A stretch of 64,000 bases of DNA from Thozetella sp. PMI_491 (GCA_021432635.1 MU270073.1:152161-216160); one strand, 5' to 3'; shown: positions 1 through 12,106, counted from the first letter of the stretch. Notes: generated by a model not told the origin, from the sequence alone. Numbers and translations are program-made.

Positions 1-28
1 TGCATGTGAGCACGCACGTGGGGGTTGT

Positions 29-31
<3 letters not shown>

Positions 32-112
<81 letters not shown>
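32..112. repeat. 81-nt poly-G homopolymer
   Basis: An uninterrupted run of 81 G residues lies close to the left edge of the window and is followed by GA-rich sequence. No other homopolymer in the window is comparable; the next longest are about 13-16 nt. It may be a real homopurine tract, but runs like this are also produced by assembly or sequencing error, so its true length should not be trusted. It has no coding significance. Confidence 0.9.
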
Positions 113-1332
113 CTAAGAGCGAGGGAGGGAAGGAGAACTAGTGCGCGAAAGAGAAAGAGGGAGAGGTAGAGAACAAGAGGGCAGTGATGGGAGCGGGTGA
201 ATCGAGACAAGAACAAGTCGGGGAAACTCACCAGCACCCATTACGGCTGCGTCGCTTGGGCGGCGGCGCTCCTGGCTTCTGCGGTCGTGGCATGTCAACA
301 ATCTATCCGATACCTTCATCATCACGAAACTGTCGTTCTCGAATCCGGGCGACATGGGCGGGGTAACCAGAGATGTGTGAGGCGGGTCCCATGCTCTTCT
401 CTCTCTCTCGGGCCCCGGGAGTTCGGAGAGAAAGAGGATGGAGGGACGAATCCAGGAGCCTCTTAAAGAGGCAGCCAGGTTGGGTTTGGGGTTGCTACCA
501 GTAGACTTTGAGAATTTGTTGTGCCGGCCCCCGTTTAAAAATGTGGAAGCACGAGGAGAGAAGGAGGGAAAGAAAAAAGCAAAGACTAAGAGAGGCCGAA
601 ATTGAGTGGTCGTGGTGGATGGGGAAGCCACAACCTCACTCGCTCCCGTGGCCGGGCTCCCGGCCACTCGGTATTGCAGATTGCAGAGCCCTTGAATTGG
701 GCAGCAGGAGACGTGTGTGTGTGTACTGTAACAATGCCGGCTAGATAAGGCACCATGGCCTTTGGCCAGTGGTGCACTTGGGATTTCTTACCTAACACCC
801 AAGCCACACACGACAGCATTGAGAGGGCATTGGGCCGCTACCTGCAGCTAAACACCCCTTGGGTGCACATTTGGCTGCACATGTGACCGAGTGACCACTC
901 CGGGCTCGGTCAGCGAGGATGCAGTGTCATCCGGTGTCAAGCGAAACCTAGGGAGCCGGTCCGCTCTCCACGCTCTCTCTCTCTGGAACGCCGAGAAACA
1001 GGGGTATCAAGAGCCAAAGTAGCATACAACAACCGTGAGAACCCGTAAACCTCCCTCCCCTTGCCCGTCGCTCTTCCCCTGCCCGAGGCCTCGTTTTGGC
1101 CCGGTATACACCGGAGGCGGTGGTGGCATCCTTGATCCCTGACCATGCGAATGCGAAGAGCGGTGGGCAACCCGCCCGAGATCGACCCGCTGGGACCTGT
1201 GCATCCATGCTAGCTAGTGTAGCCGCCTCCGATATTTCGCCTCGGCCATGCCGACGGGCCGAACGCACCTCGCTCGCGGCCAGGCTGCGACTGCGCGTCC
1301 TGCCAACCCGAGGGCAGCGAAACCCTCTCTTT
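113..1332. other. intergenic, no supported gene
   Basis: This stretch between the poly-G tract and the 3' end of the WD40-cyclophilin gene holds only low-complexity GA-rich sequence (about 120-180 and 545-600) and short open frames with no recognisable domain, splice pattern or composition typical of protein. The right part presumably contains the 3' UTR of the cyclophilin gene. Confidence 0.6.
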
Positions 1333-3466
1333 TTAGCGGCACTCAATGTTGATGATCTTTATGTCATTGAGTGGCACGTCGTCCTTATTGCTCGGCGCGT
1401 TCGAAATTTTCGTCGCCACCTGCACCCCGCGTGAAACCTTGCCGAAGATTGTGTGCTTGTGATCCAGCCATGGCTGCAAAGCGTTAGCTCCCATGTTGTC
1501 CACGGAGCGAGCGTTTGGTGGTTGGGAGGCAGAGGTTTGGGGAGGGGGTTAAACTTACTGTAGCCTCCACCGTGATGAAGAACTGGCTCCCGTTCGTGTT
1601 GGGGCCCGAGTTCGCCATGCTCACTATCCCGGCTTGGTCATGCTTTAGGGTCCCGAACTCGTCTTCAAACGGAGCGCCCCAGATGCTCTGTCCGCCGAGG
1701 CCATTGCCCCAGGGATCGCCGGTCTGGATCATAAACTTCTTGATAACACGGTGAAACTTGAGCCCGTCGTAGTATCCGGCCTTGGCGTGGGTCACGAAAT
1801 TCTCAACTGCCTTGGGCGCCACCTTGGGGTACAAGTCAATTTCGATGTCACCCTCCGTCGTGTGAAGCACTGCCTTGGTGGAGAGCTCGGTGGCCGCCTT
1901 GGCCTCCTTAATTGCTTTCTTCACGTTGAATTCCTTCGGACGCTCGTTCTGGATATCACGGGTGCGCTTGTCGGGCTTCTCTTCGTTGGTGAAGAGATAG
2001 AACCGGTGCCTGTCGAGCGCCGTCACAATCAGGGTTGGATCCCGAGCTTCTGATTCCTGGAGGAGGGCATTGGTGGTGGCGCCCATGGCTATGTTGGTGG
2101 CCTCCTGTTTCCGTGGCTGGCCTTGGTACAGCGCTAGGTTCAGGACTCGGATGCCCTCGTCGCTGCCGTAGAGGGAGACTTGCTGGTCGGTTACGGTATT
2201 GACCACCTTGACGCCCGAAAGCGAGCCGTAGATGACGAAGTTGCTCGACTCATCAAAGATGACATTGACTCTATTGCGAGATGAGAGCTCGCTTAGCCTC
2301 TCCTCCACAGCGAAGCGGCGTTCGAAGCTAGCCTCGCCGCGCCCGGGCGCGCCCTCGTAGACCGTCAAGGACTCGTCGTATACCCGCTGAAGCTTGCCTG
2401 TAGCGAAGTTGAAGAGGCGGATTTTCCGGTCCGGCAAGGAGAAGGTGGCGAAACGATCGCTGTCCGGGGATATAGTGATGCATGTGGGTACCGATTTGGC
2501 CTTCTTGAAAGCAAAGAGGTCCGTGGCGCTTTTCAGCTCCCAGACGTTGTCTGGCTTTCTCGCTCCCTCGCTGGGCTGCCAGTATTCTACCATGCCGCCG
2601 ACATCAGCCGAGATGACGCAGTCATACTTTTGGTTGTACGACATCAGAGCAACGGGCTGCCGATGCACCTTGGAGGCATTGTAGAGCGGCTTGTCAGGCT
2701 GGGGCTTGTCGCGGGTGTCGTACACGTAGATGGCCGGCGAGTCCTCACAAGATACGGCGAGCATGGGCATAGATGAGCCTTTGGAGTGCACCCAGCACAC
2801 GGCCAGGGGCTTGCGGTCCGGAAGCTCGAAGTCGTATAGGTAGTCAAAGGTTGTCACATCGAAAACACTGACCACACTACTCACGACGGCATAGCTCCGT
2901 CCGTCCTGGCTGACGGATACGGACCGTATGGGTGTACCCTCTCCAATGTTGAAGTCCTTGACAAACTCGATGCCGTCCGTGGTCTTCTTCCAGAACTTGA
3001 CGTGATGCATGCATGTCGTGATGATGAAATCGGTGTGCGGGGTGACGGTGACGAACGAGACGGGGTCGATATGCATCAAAGACTTGGAATAGCGGCGGCC
3101 CTTGGGTAGGGCCGAGATGTAGAGCTTCTCGTAGGGCAGCTTCTTCAGCTTCTTTTTCGGCCTGGTAGGCATCTCGTGCACCGGCTTCGGTCCCATGTCA
3201 TCGTCCGAGGAGGAATCATCGTCTGAATCTAGCACTGGAGAGTTAGCCTTTCGATGTCGCGAGAGCACAAGGATTCCAGGACTAGGCCTGCCGGTCTGTT
3301 GCGCACCATCCTTAGGAGCCTCGGACTCTTGCACACGGGCTCGCTTGTGTCCCTGCAGCTCCTTCTCGTCGTCGCGGTCCCGCTTTCTTGGGCTGGTCGG
3401 CGGGTTGCTGGCAGCATCCTGTGATGAGGATACGCCCCCATTCTCTTTGTCCTCACTTCCCAACAT
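1333..3466 (-). CDS. PPWD1: WD40-repeat cyclophilin (PPWD1/Cyp15-type peptidyl-prolyl isomerase)
   Basis: Predicted peptidyl-prolyl cis-trans isomerase of the nuclear, spliceosome-associated PPWD1 family. Two exons, 3466-1559 and 1473-1333, with an 85-nt intron; 682 aa, close to the roughly 650 aa of animal PPWD1. The N-terminus is charged and low complexity ([11 protein letters not shown], then a basic [13 protein letters not shown]), followed by a WD40 propeller at about residues 120-470. The cyclophilin domain occupies about 529-682. It keeps the catalytic FHRV arginine, GSQFFIT, and the conserved tryptophan in [11 protein letters not shown], which exon 2 encodes. The intron falls between FFITVEAT and PWLDHKH, a place where fused cyclophilin sequence must continue, so the splice is well supported. 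The ATG at 3466 is the first in frame. The family is known to act in splicing; isomerase activity here is inferred from intact residues. Confidence 0.93.
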
Positions 3467-5455
3467 CCTCGGCAATTGGGGCGCAGGTGTGCCGTTCTCG
3501 ACCTTCCAGGTAGTCTCACGAGGCTGTATGTTTACGTGTGTTGTAGCGATGCGGGCTGCTTAGGCTAATGGAGCTTTTTTTTTCTCTCCTACCAGTAGTA
3601 CAGTACATGGGGCGAGGCAGCTTTCGGAGCCCCACACTGTGCAGTGAAGAGGCGAAGTGTTTTTGCAAGATAGACTGTATGTTTAGGACGACCCCACCCT
3701 GTGTCCTACTTTGCGCACCCAATGATGCTCTCCATCCTGCCACAAGTCGGCGGCCCCCTACCAAGGTACCAAAGTTAGGCGGGGAGCTAGGATTGCCGGG
3801 CAAGGTACCTAGTGCTTGCTAGTTTTCTTATAATCAACATAAGATGAGGCTCAGGTCCAAAGGCGAGTTAAATGTATAGTTAAACCAGACAACTATGCCT
3901 TAGGTGTTTCCCTAGTCCATCATGATAACACAAGCCTTTGATTAATCCCTCAGTCGTTTACCACATCGGTAGTCTTCACAATGCTTCATGCCTCACTCCT
4001 TTGGCCTCGCCCCGTTTCGAAGTGGTATCAGTCAAGAGGTAAAGAACCTCACCGACGGAGCTGGGCCTCTGCATCAGGCCGGGTGCCATTTTCTTGATTT
4101 GGCTTACGGCAGGCACAAAGTTAGTACGCGCCTTATGACATTGCGTATTTTCGGCCGGCGCTCTGCGGCAGGTACCACCGATGCCAACGCTGGGCATAAC
4201 ATCACAAGGGTCTTGGCCGGCGAGATCTATATATGGGCATTGATCATCCATATGACTGCGAAGAGTCTCGTCTATGCGCCTGCCGCCTGTCCCGGACGGG
4301 ACACGCAACCCCGCGCCCCTCCCGGGTAGTAGTCATGTCAGCCCCGGAGCTTGCGAAAAATATGCCCCAGGCTTCTAAACACCCATCGTGCCCTGGGAAG
4401 GAAGAGGAGGATGTAATCGCAGCAGGGTGGCCTTCCGTATGCTGGCCTGGCTTACGCCTCTACCTTCCACGACACGCATGTTACACCACGCCCCCATCAA
4501 GGATCTCACCTTTCGGTCGCAAGGGATCGTCCTCAGTTGAAGATGGGCCGTGTACGTGAGCGCCCTCCACGTCATCCGCAATCAACTCCACCAGGTTAGC
4601 GACTACGGTTCAGGAGCTATGGGCCGTGGTGTCGGATCCACTCGCTTGTTCTGCCGCGGGTGCAACTCTTGCCCGATACCTTTCCTGGTATTTTGTTGGC
4701 CCTTAGGTACCGCAATCAGATGGACTTGGACCATATCGTATGTACGGAGCGCTGCCTCGGTGCCTAGCAATCACGGAGCCCGCATGCCGGACATGCGGCA
4801 TCTAAATGTGGATGCACACCTCCCCAGGGCCAGCACCAGCAGCTTGGGGCAGTCGGGAAGTTTTGGTCGGGTAAACCTGAGCGCCCTGGTTCCCTTTGAA
4901 GTCATACTATACGATGCAGGACCCGAGTGATCAATGGAGCGCCACTCCGGGTCCGAGATCGCCTAATAAGGGGGTGGGTTCTGAGGCCTACCCCCCCACC
5001 CCTCTTGCCCCTTGCCAGCGCCCACCTCTGTTCAGGTAAGCGCCTCGGGCCTCTGGCTCCGGGAAGCACCGCAGCTTCTGAGGTAGATAAAAGGGCAGTG
5101 CAGCTGGGCGACGTACCTGCTCGGGCCGGGCCCGCGAAGCTCTCTCACGGAGGTCCGATGAATCCTCATTAAACCAAGCCGGAGTGCCCTGGGTAAATTA
5201 AGATCGCAATTTGAGCCCCAGGGAAACGGCCCTCAGCTCCCAGCAAATATGGGACCGCATCTATGCGATGGCCTCGTGGGAGGTCTCCCTGCCGAGCAGA
5301 ATGAGCTCGGTAGAGGCGCGAGGAGATGTATAAGTACGACGCGGCAGTCGTCTTGCAGCCTCCTGTTGAAGTGCTCTCGCCAGCCTCGGTTCTGCAGATT
5401 TTCTTGCTGCTCGTCCGCATCCATCCACCTGACGTCTCATAACTAGACCAGAAAC
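3467..5455. other. intergenic, no supported gene
   Basis: About 2 kb between the divergently transcribed cyclophilin and NTF2-like genes. It has a somewhat AT-richer patch near 3825-3965 and otherwise unique GC-rich sequence. Open frames of up to about 125 codons exist but show no domain or composition resembling protein. It should hold both 5' regions. Confidence 0.55.
5329..5334 (+). promoter_or_regulatory. TATA-like element upstream of secreted NTF2-like gene
   Basis: TATAAG lies about 120 nt upstream of the ATG at 5456, a plausible core-promoter position giving a 5' leader under 100 nt. This is sequence match only. Confidence 0.4.
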
Positions 5456-5968
5456 ATGCGCTTCTCTCTCCTCGTGGCACTGGCTGGCACTGCCGCAGCC
5501 TGGCCCTCGATCTTCTCCCGGCAGGGCAGCACGGGCACCGTCTGCCTGACGAAGCCCGAGGCGAAGCTGATGGTGGATGTTTACCAGAAGCTCATTGCCA
5601 ACTACACGGCTGCGGACTGCGAGAAGTACTGCGCCGACGATTTTGCCGACTACTCGGACAGCATCAACACCTTCATCTTCGAGCCGCTGGGCAATGCGAC
5701 TTTCGGTAGCAAGAAGATCTTCATGGAGGCACAGCTCTCCAACCCACCTTTCCCCCTTGTGGTCGATGGCATCGACGCCGTCGATTGCGACGTCATCGCC
5801 CTGCGCTGGCACGCTACTTTCGGCGAGGCCATGAAGCCCAGCCGTGGCCTGACCATCATCCATACCACCAAGAAGACCGGCAGCTGGCAGATCTCACGCC
5901 TTGACGTCGAGTTCAACTCGCTCACCTGGCTGCTTGACATGGGAGGCAACTACACCTGGACTGGCTAA
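5456..5968 (+). CDS. secreted NTF2-like (SnoaL-type fold) protein
   Basis: Single-exon gene for a 170-aa protein. Residues 1-15 form a clear signal peptide (MRFSLLVALAGTAAA), with cleavage expected before W16. The mature part starts with a short segment containing SRQ and then a domain patterned like the cone-shaped NTF2/SnoaL fold: helix with VYQKLIANY, an acidic DCEKYCADDFADYSD stretch, ATFGSKKIFMEAQ, then beta strands including DVIALRWHATF and GSWQISRLDVEFNS. Two NYT and one NAT sequon suggest N-glycosylation, and several cysteines could form disulfides. Fold assignment is by pattern and is inference; the substrate, if it is an enzyme, is unknown. Secretion is well supported. Fungal secreted NTF2-like proteins include uncharacterised and effector-like members. 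Confidence 0.82.
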   Translation: MRFSLLVALAGTAAAWPSIFSRQGSTGTVCLTKPEAKLMVDVYQKLIANYTAADCEKYCADDFADYSDSINTFIFEPLGNATFGSKKIFMEAQLSNPPFPLVVDGIDAVDCDVIALRWHATFGEAMKPSRGLTIIHTTKKTGSWQISRLDVEFNSLTWLLDMGGNYTWTG

Positions 5969-6626
5969 ATGCAACCACCTCGCGCATGAGGGCTGCTCGG
6001 GAGCGACCGTGGCTCCTCTGGATTGTCGGGGAAAGCCAATGCCACCAGACCCGAGACGCCCGGAGAGATCGCTGGACGGATAATATGAAAGGAGGCAGGC
6101 GCACATAAAAGAGGAGGCGGAGGCCTGGGGGAGCCGGGGGGGGGCTCCCGGTTGTATGTACGGGGAATACGTAATGTACATAATAGGATCTTTGCTCTCA
6201 AGAATGTACCAAGCATCGCAACACAATTCTATGAGATTCAAGAGCAGCAAGCCGAAGTTTTCTTGTTGCCCACGCCACTATCCTTGTCGCGGTCTCATAC
6301 CTGTTGATTCCTGGGCCAATTACCCCAAGGATCTGACCGCCTCTGTCGTCAGACAGAGAGATTGGGGGCTTCTGCTTAGTTGACGCGGAAGCACGATGGC
6401 GGCGGGCGGAATTGGGCGTGCCGCGCCCAGCACCGGCTAAAAAGGAGCTTGCCAAGCGAGAGCCCTCAAAGGTGGTCTGGGTAGATCCACTTCCGACGAC
6501 ATCTTTGTTCTAAATACCTCAGCGACGAGATGCGAGGTCATCTAATACCGGTACACTATGTTACATGCATATCATATCGTACATGGGGCTCGGGCTCGGA
6601 CTGTTCAGCGACTGAGCGCATATGCA
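5969..6626. other. convergent 3' intergenic region
   Basis: This 658-nt stretch lies between the stop of the NTF2-like gene and the stop of the convergent prolyl-tRNA synthetase gene. It has a GGAGGC-type purine-rich part (6100-6150) and an AT-richer part near 6160-6240, both compatible with 3' UTR and polyadenylation sequence. No gene is seen. Confidence 0.55.
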
Positions 6627-8460
6627 TCACAGCTGCGCAAGCAGCTCCCCGACAACCCGAGGCAGCTGGTCCGCTTCAACTACCTCCTTGAAGCCGAGCC
6701 TTCGGCACTGCACCTCGGCCTTCCGGGCAGGCCAATCTCGGCCCAGCACGATGATGACGGGAAAGCCGACCAAGTCGGCGTCGTTCAGCTTCCAAGACAA
6801 CCTCTCCTTCCGGTCGTCCACAATTGCATCCAAGGGTTCCGCCGTAGTCTCGACGCCCCGGACTAGCTGGTGGTAGAGCTGCACTGCGTCCTCGTTGTAT
6901 GCTTCCTGGGCAGTTGTAATCACGCAGGCGTACGGCGCAATGGCCGCGGGCCAGTTCAATCCCCTCGCGTCTTGCAGATGGTCGGCCACGGCGCCGATTA
7001 TGCGCGATACCCCGATGCCGTGACATCCCATCTGCATGGGTACAAGCTGAGATGTGGCAGCTTCGCTGCCTGTGGACTCACCGGCCGATTCCTGAAGAAC
7101 AGAAGGAGGCACGCCTACCTTAGCCTCAAGAGGCTCGGAGTACCGCGTGCCTAGGTGGAAGGTGTGCCCCAATTCGACGGCCTTTTGCACCTTTAGAGTC
7201 CCCGACTGGCATTGGCTGCAATGATCGCCATCACGGATTCGAAGCAAGTTCAAGGGCTTGCCTTCTTCGCCGTAGAAGTGCTCCACTAAGGGCTGAGACG
7301 GACATGGTAGCTTGTCGGGCCACATTGGGGTCCAGTCTCTCTGCACCAACCTCCCATCCACTAGGTTGACAATGCTCTTTGCTGTACTTTCCCCACCCGT
7401 CACCGAGGCTTCCCAAAACAACAGCGGTTCTTCAATGCTAGCATCGAGTTCGGGGACCAGCTCCTTGGCGGCGTATATGTTGACATCGTCATGGCTGTAT
7501 GACCGCTCGCCTTCTAGGCTTGACGTATGGCTTGGGTACCACACATTAACCAAGGTTGACCTGTCCTTCGTGATGCCCCTCCAGACACGGGTTGAGGCTC
7601 CAGCCGTCGCTTTATCAACCACGCGGGACACTGCTAGCTCATCATTGATGGTGTAGTCGCACGTATTGCAGCTGACAACATGGTCTTCACCAAGCGAGCT
7701 TGGCAGGTGGTACTCGTGACTTAGATCGCCGCCCATGTCACCGGAGCTAGCTTTGGCAGCCAAAATTGGGAGCTTCATCTCACTGAAGATGCGGTCATAA
7801 GCCTCTCGAACTTTGTAGTACGTCTCGAGTGCCGAGGATATAGAGAGGTCGAAGGTGTACAGGTCTTTCATCATGAACTCCCGTCCACGGAGGAGGCCGT
7901 GGCGGGGCCGAGCTTCGTCGCGGTACTTGCGAGTGATCTGGTAGAGCCTCAAGGGAAGGTCCTTGTAGGACTGGATTGACTTTGCCACGAGGGTTGTAAT
8001 CTCCTCTTCATGCGTGGGAGCCAGGAGGTACGCCGCGTCTTTGCGATCGTTGAATTTGAAGAGCTACAGGCACTAGTCAATAATGCTCAAATACCTCATC
8101 TCAACAGAGACACGGACCTCAGAGCTGATGTTAGGGAAACGGCCACTTTTCCTCCACAAAGCCTCGGACGATATGGACGATAATGAAACTCGCGAAGCCC
8201 CTGGAGACGTTAGCCGCAGGAAAGGTGGCAATGCATGCGGCAGTCATACCGAGCGTGTCCTCCATGTGCTTGACGATGATGCCCTCGATCTTGTCTTGAA
8301 CCCTCCTCCCTAGGGGAAGGAGATGGAAGATGCCCGCATTCGATTGGCGTAGAAACCCCGCGCGGACAAGCTTGCTGTGCGCATCTTCGGCCTCTGTGCG
8401 TGCGAAGCCGCCGCCGGGCATCCATACTTTGGACAGACGTGGGACGACGCGTCGAAGCAT
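6627..8460 (-). CDS. AIM10: prolyl-tRNA synthetase, mitochondrial (class II, bacterial-like)
   Basis: Charges mitochondrial tRNA-Pro with proline. Three exons: 8460-8250, 8200-8118 and 8063-6627, with introns of 49 and 54 nt; 576 aa. The N-terminus MLRRVVPRLSKVW is basic and amphipathic, as expected for a mitochondrial presequence. Class II motif 2 is seen as RPRHGLLRGREFMMKDLYTF, preceded by APTHEEEITTLVAKSI; motif 3 is MGCHGIGVSRIIGAVADHL; the anticodon-binding domain follows (VIIVLGRDWPARKAEV). Between motifs 2 and 3 is an insertion with two cysteine pairs, CNTC (about 230-233) and CSQC (about 380-383), which could bind zinc. Exon 2 is fixed by the conserved LSSISSE..LWRKSGR segment. The start at 8460 is the first ATG; an in-frame GTG at 8505 is not a credible fungal start. 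Equivalent to yeast Aim10. Confidence 0.93.
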
Positions 8461-8888
8461 TTTTGGCGGCCGGCAATCCGAACTTGCTTTACAGTTTGGG
8501 ATCACCGATCATGAAGTTTCATGATAACTCTCATAATAGAGTATATATCAGAACGCCAAAAGGCGAGGCGTCGTCAACCGATGTGAAGCGGGTAGCGCGA
8601 TTGGGGGTGATAGACAAGATGTTCGCCGTTGAAAGCTCTCGGAAGCTGAGCTGTCGATCCTACCTCGTGCCAGTGGCCAATCGAGCGGACCCTGGCGGCT
8701 ATTGGCGCTACCCGCCCTACAGCTGCCACTAACCCTGGAACCCAATGGTGGGGTATCGCATCCCCGCCGTCCTTTGCAGACCGCCAAAAAATTTCTTTCT
8801 GCCGTTTGCCAAAAAGACCTAGGAGAAAGCCTACCAAGTTTGCAGAGCTTCGCATCGCTGCTTCGAGTCGGAGCCGGACACCGCAGAC
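8461..8888. promoter_or_regulatory. bidirectional promoter region with four CCAAT boxes
   Basis: The 428-nt spacer separates the start codons of the divergent mitochondrial prolyl-tRNA synthetase and Noc1/Mak21 genes. CCAAT pentamers occur at 8677-8681 and 8742-8746 on the + strand and as ATTGG at 8600-8604 and 8701-8705. CCAAT is the Hap2/3/5 (CBC) recognition core. Shared regulation of the two genes is inference from geometry. Confidence 0.5.
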
Positions 8889-11800
8889 ATGGCGCGCAAC
8901 AGGCAGAAGCAGAAAGGACCAAAGAAGTCCTTTGACGAAGCTGCTCTCGCTAACCTCACAGCGACAATCGACAAGAATCTCGACAAGTCTGGCGATAGTG
9001 ACCGATCTGGAAAGAGAAAACGACAAGACGGTGCGAGCGGCCCGTTGCCCAAGAAGCGCCAGATCCAAACCGATGCACCCCGCGACCGTGCACCAAAAGG
9101 CGGAAAAGGAGACAATGGCAAGAAGCACTCTGGGAAACTGTCGACGAGCCAATTGTTAGAAGAAATTCGAGCCCTTGGTGGCAATGAAGAAGACCTCGAG
9201 CTTGTCACCGGCATCGACTCGGACGCCGAAGAAGGAGCCCCCAAGGAGAAGCCAGCAGAAACCACCGTTGATAACTCATTCAAAAATGAGCTTGCGAAGT
9301 TTGCGTCAAGCCTAGGGTTTGAGAACCTACCGGAAGACGATGCTGAGACGGATGAGGAGGATGCCCAAGATGAGGGGCGAGAGGAGGGGCCCGAGGACAA
9401 CGGCCAAGGTGAAAAGGAGGATGAGGAGGAATGGGAGGAGGAGGAAGAAGAAGAGGAAGAAGAACCCGAACCAGTAGAAGAGCCTCAGAGAGGGAAGAAA
9501 GGAAAGCAGGTCAGTAAGGGCCGTCAGTTTGTGCACGAGTTTTACCGAGTTGCTAATATGTGCAGATATTCGAACCTCGCGCGGATTGGTACGGCGTTAG
9601 CACAGAAGGCATGCCTGCTCCTACCTCCGACGACATCAAGCCATATGCAGGCGCTATAGCCAATCTGAAGGCGTATGCAAAGACGCTACTCGAGGAGGAC
9701 GCAGCTAGCTTCAAGGCAAGCCAGGGCCGGAACACGTCGTCTCAAAAGTTTATGTCGACCATCATGACGTCCGGCACACTCTCCGACAAAGTCTCGGCCC
9801 TTACTCTTTCCATCCAAGAGTCTCCTGTCCACAACATCCGCACATTCGAGAGCCTGGTGACCTTGGCCTCGAAGAAGAGCCGCGGTCAGGCGATTGCCGC
9901 CCTCGGTGCGCTCGTGGATCTCCTCAGCAATGGAATGGTGCTCCCCAACGACCGACGCCTTCGACTCTTCAATGCGCAGCCCGCTCTTCTGGGCACGCTG
10001 CAGAAGCGTTCAGTAACCAAGTGGACTACAAACGACAAACTCCCAGGCAAGGTTTCGAAGCGGCACTTGATTATGTGGGCGTACGAAGACTGGCTCAAAG
10101 ACGTATACTTTCGTCTTATCCAAGTGCTTGAGGTCTGGTGCAATGATGAGATTGAATATTCCCGGTCAAGAGCCCTGGACTTCGTCTACGGCCTCCTAAA
10201 GGACAAGCCAGAGCAAGAAGCGAACTTGCTCAGGCTGCTCATCAACAAGCTCGGCGATAGAGATCGCAAGATTGCCTCCCGAGCCTCCTATTGCCTGCTG
10301 CAGCTCCTTAACCTGCACCCGGGGATGAAGCCGATTGTGATCAAATCCATCGAGCAGGAGCTTCTCCTCCGGCCAGGGCAAAGTGTACGGACGAAGTACT
10401 ACGCTATCAATACACTGAACCAGACTATCCTCAGTGCTAAGGAGCCGTCTGTCGCAGACACCTTGGTCCGCATCTACTTCGAGACGTTCATGGCACTCCT
10501 GAAATCCGGGTCGCTGGGATCGCTGGGATTCAACAGCGCGGACCCTATCCCGGACAAGGGATCGAAGAAAGACAAGAAGCGGAGGGGTGGGAATGGGCAG
10601 TCTGCAGAGGCTGCGGTGACCGAAGTAGAGTCTTCCGAAAAGCTGGTCTCAGCTGTCCTGACAGGTGTCAACCGAGCAATCCCGTTTGCCATGACGGACG
10701 ACACGACGTTACAGAAGCACCTCGACACCCTTTTTAGAATTACACACTCGTCCAACTTCAATACCAGCATCCAAGCGTTGATGCTGATCCAGCAGCTTGC
10801 TACAACAAAGCACATCGCTGTGGACCGGTACTACAGGACGCTATACGAATCACTTCTGGACCCTCGGCTTATCACCTCCTCAAAGCAGGCCCTGTATCTG
10901 AATCTTCTCTACCGATCGCTGAAGAATGACGTCGACGTCCGCCGGGTCAAGGCTTTCGTGAAGAGGATGCTCCAGGTCCTCAACCTCCACCAACCTTCCT
11001 TCGCATGTGGCATCCTCTATCTCGCCGCCGAGCTGGAGGGCACGTTCCCTGATCTGAAGACCTTGATAACAGAGCCAGAAGCACACGAAGAGGACGAAGA
11101 AGAGGTATTCAAGGACGTCGTCGAGGGCGAGCCCGATCAAGGGGCTGGCACCCAGGGCGAGGAAGAAGTTGCGAGGAAGAATGCCTACGATGGGCGCAAG
11201 AGAGACCCGGAGTACAGTAATGCCCAGCGGAGCTGTCTTTGGGAACTTGTGAGTGTTCACTTTGCCTGTGGCGTCATGCTAGGCGATGGTTTTGACTAAC
11301 ATGGCTAGACCCCTTTCTTCTCTCACTTTCACCCGTCAGTGGCGATCTTTGCATCCAACCTTCTGGTTCGCCAAAAGTCACTGCCCAAGCCTGAGCTGGC
11401 AAACCACACATTGATGCACTTCCTTGACAAATTTGTGTACCGGAATCCTAAGTCTACCGAGTCGAGCCGGGGTGGCTCGATCATGCAGCCTGTACTTGCA
11501 GCTGGCAGCTCCTCGCACATCGTATCGTCGGGCAAATTCAATGCAAAGGCACAAACCATCATCAACTCGGCTTCCTTCTGGAATCTTAGGCAGAACCAGG
11601 TCGCTGCCGAGGACGTCTTCTTCCACGAGTACTTCGCCCAGGTGGGAAAGCCTGGACAGTCGGCAAAGACGAAGAAGGAGCGCAAGCAGGACGAGAAGGC
11701 GGGCTCAGACGACGAAGAAGCCGAAGACGAGATCTGGGATGCCCTCGTCAACTCCCGCCCCGAGGTCGGTGGCGGCGACGAGCTGGACGACTCCGATATC

Positions 11801-12106
11801 GACATGGAGGACTACGAGGACTCTGAGGATGACCTGGATCTCGGCGACGAGGACGAGCCCGGAATGGGCGAGGGCAGCGACGATGGTTTCGAGGGTATAT
11901 TTGATGACTCGGACGAAGAAGAGGACGAGTCAGGAGAGGAGGCGGAAGACAAAGAAGAGGAAGAGGGCGTAAAATCCGCGGTGATGGGCAAGCCAACAAA
12001 GGGACGACTCAACCGCAAGGAGATGAAGGCTCTGCCGATGTTCGCCTCAGTCGACGACTATGCCGAGATGCTAGAGGACGAAGAGGACGGTATGGACGGC
12101 CAATGA
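8889..12106 (+). CDS. MAK21: ribosome biogenesis factor Noc1/Mak21 (CBF/Mak21 domain)
   Basis: Nucleolar factor for maturation and export of pre-60S ribosomal subunits, working as a Noc1-Noc2 complex. Three exons: 8889-9509, 9566-11248 and 11309-12106; 1033 aa, matching the family length of about 1000 aa. The N-terminal 200 residues are basic then strongly acidic (a run of Glu near 190). Alpha-helical repeats follow, starting with IFEPRADWYGV after intron 1. The CBF domain lies at about 600-890 and includes DRYYRTLYESLLDPRL and QALYLNLLYRSLKNDV. Intron 2 joins the family signature QRSCLWEL to TPFFSHFHPSV, ahead of the downstream FLDKFVYRNPK. The C-terminus is acidic again (DDSDIDMEDYEDSED) and closes with the common SVDDYAEMLEDEED. 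Transcribed divergently from prolyl-tRNA synthetase. Confidence 0.95.

Noticed and set aside
113-667. 184-codon minus-strand open frame beside the poly-G tract
   Set aside because: Ser/Pro/Arg-rich translation of low-complexity GA sequence; no domain and no supporting splice or start context.
6627-8460. Cysteine pairs CNTC and CSQC in prolyl-tRNA synthetase as a novel zinc site
   Set aside because: Similar cysteine pairs occur in some bacterial-type prolyl-tRNA synthetases, so it is not new.
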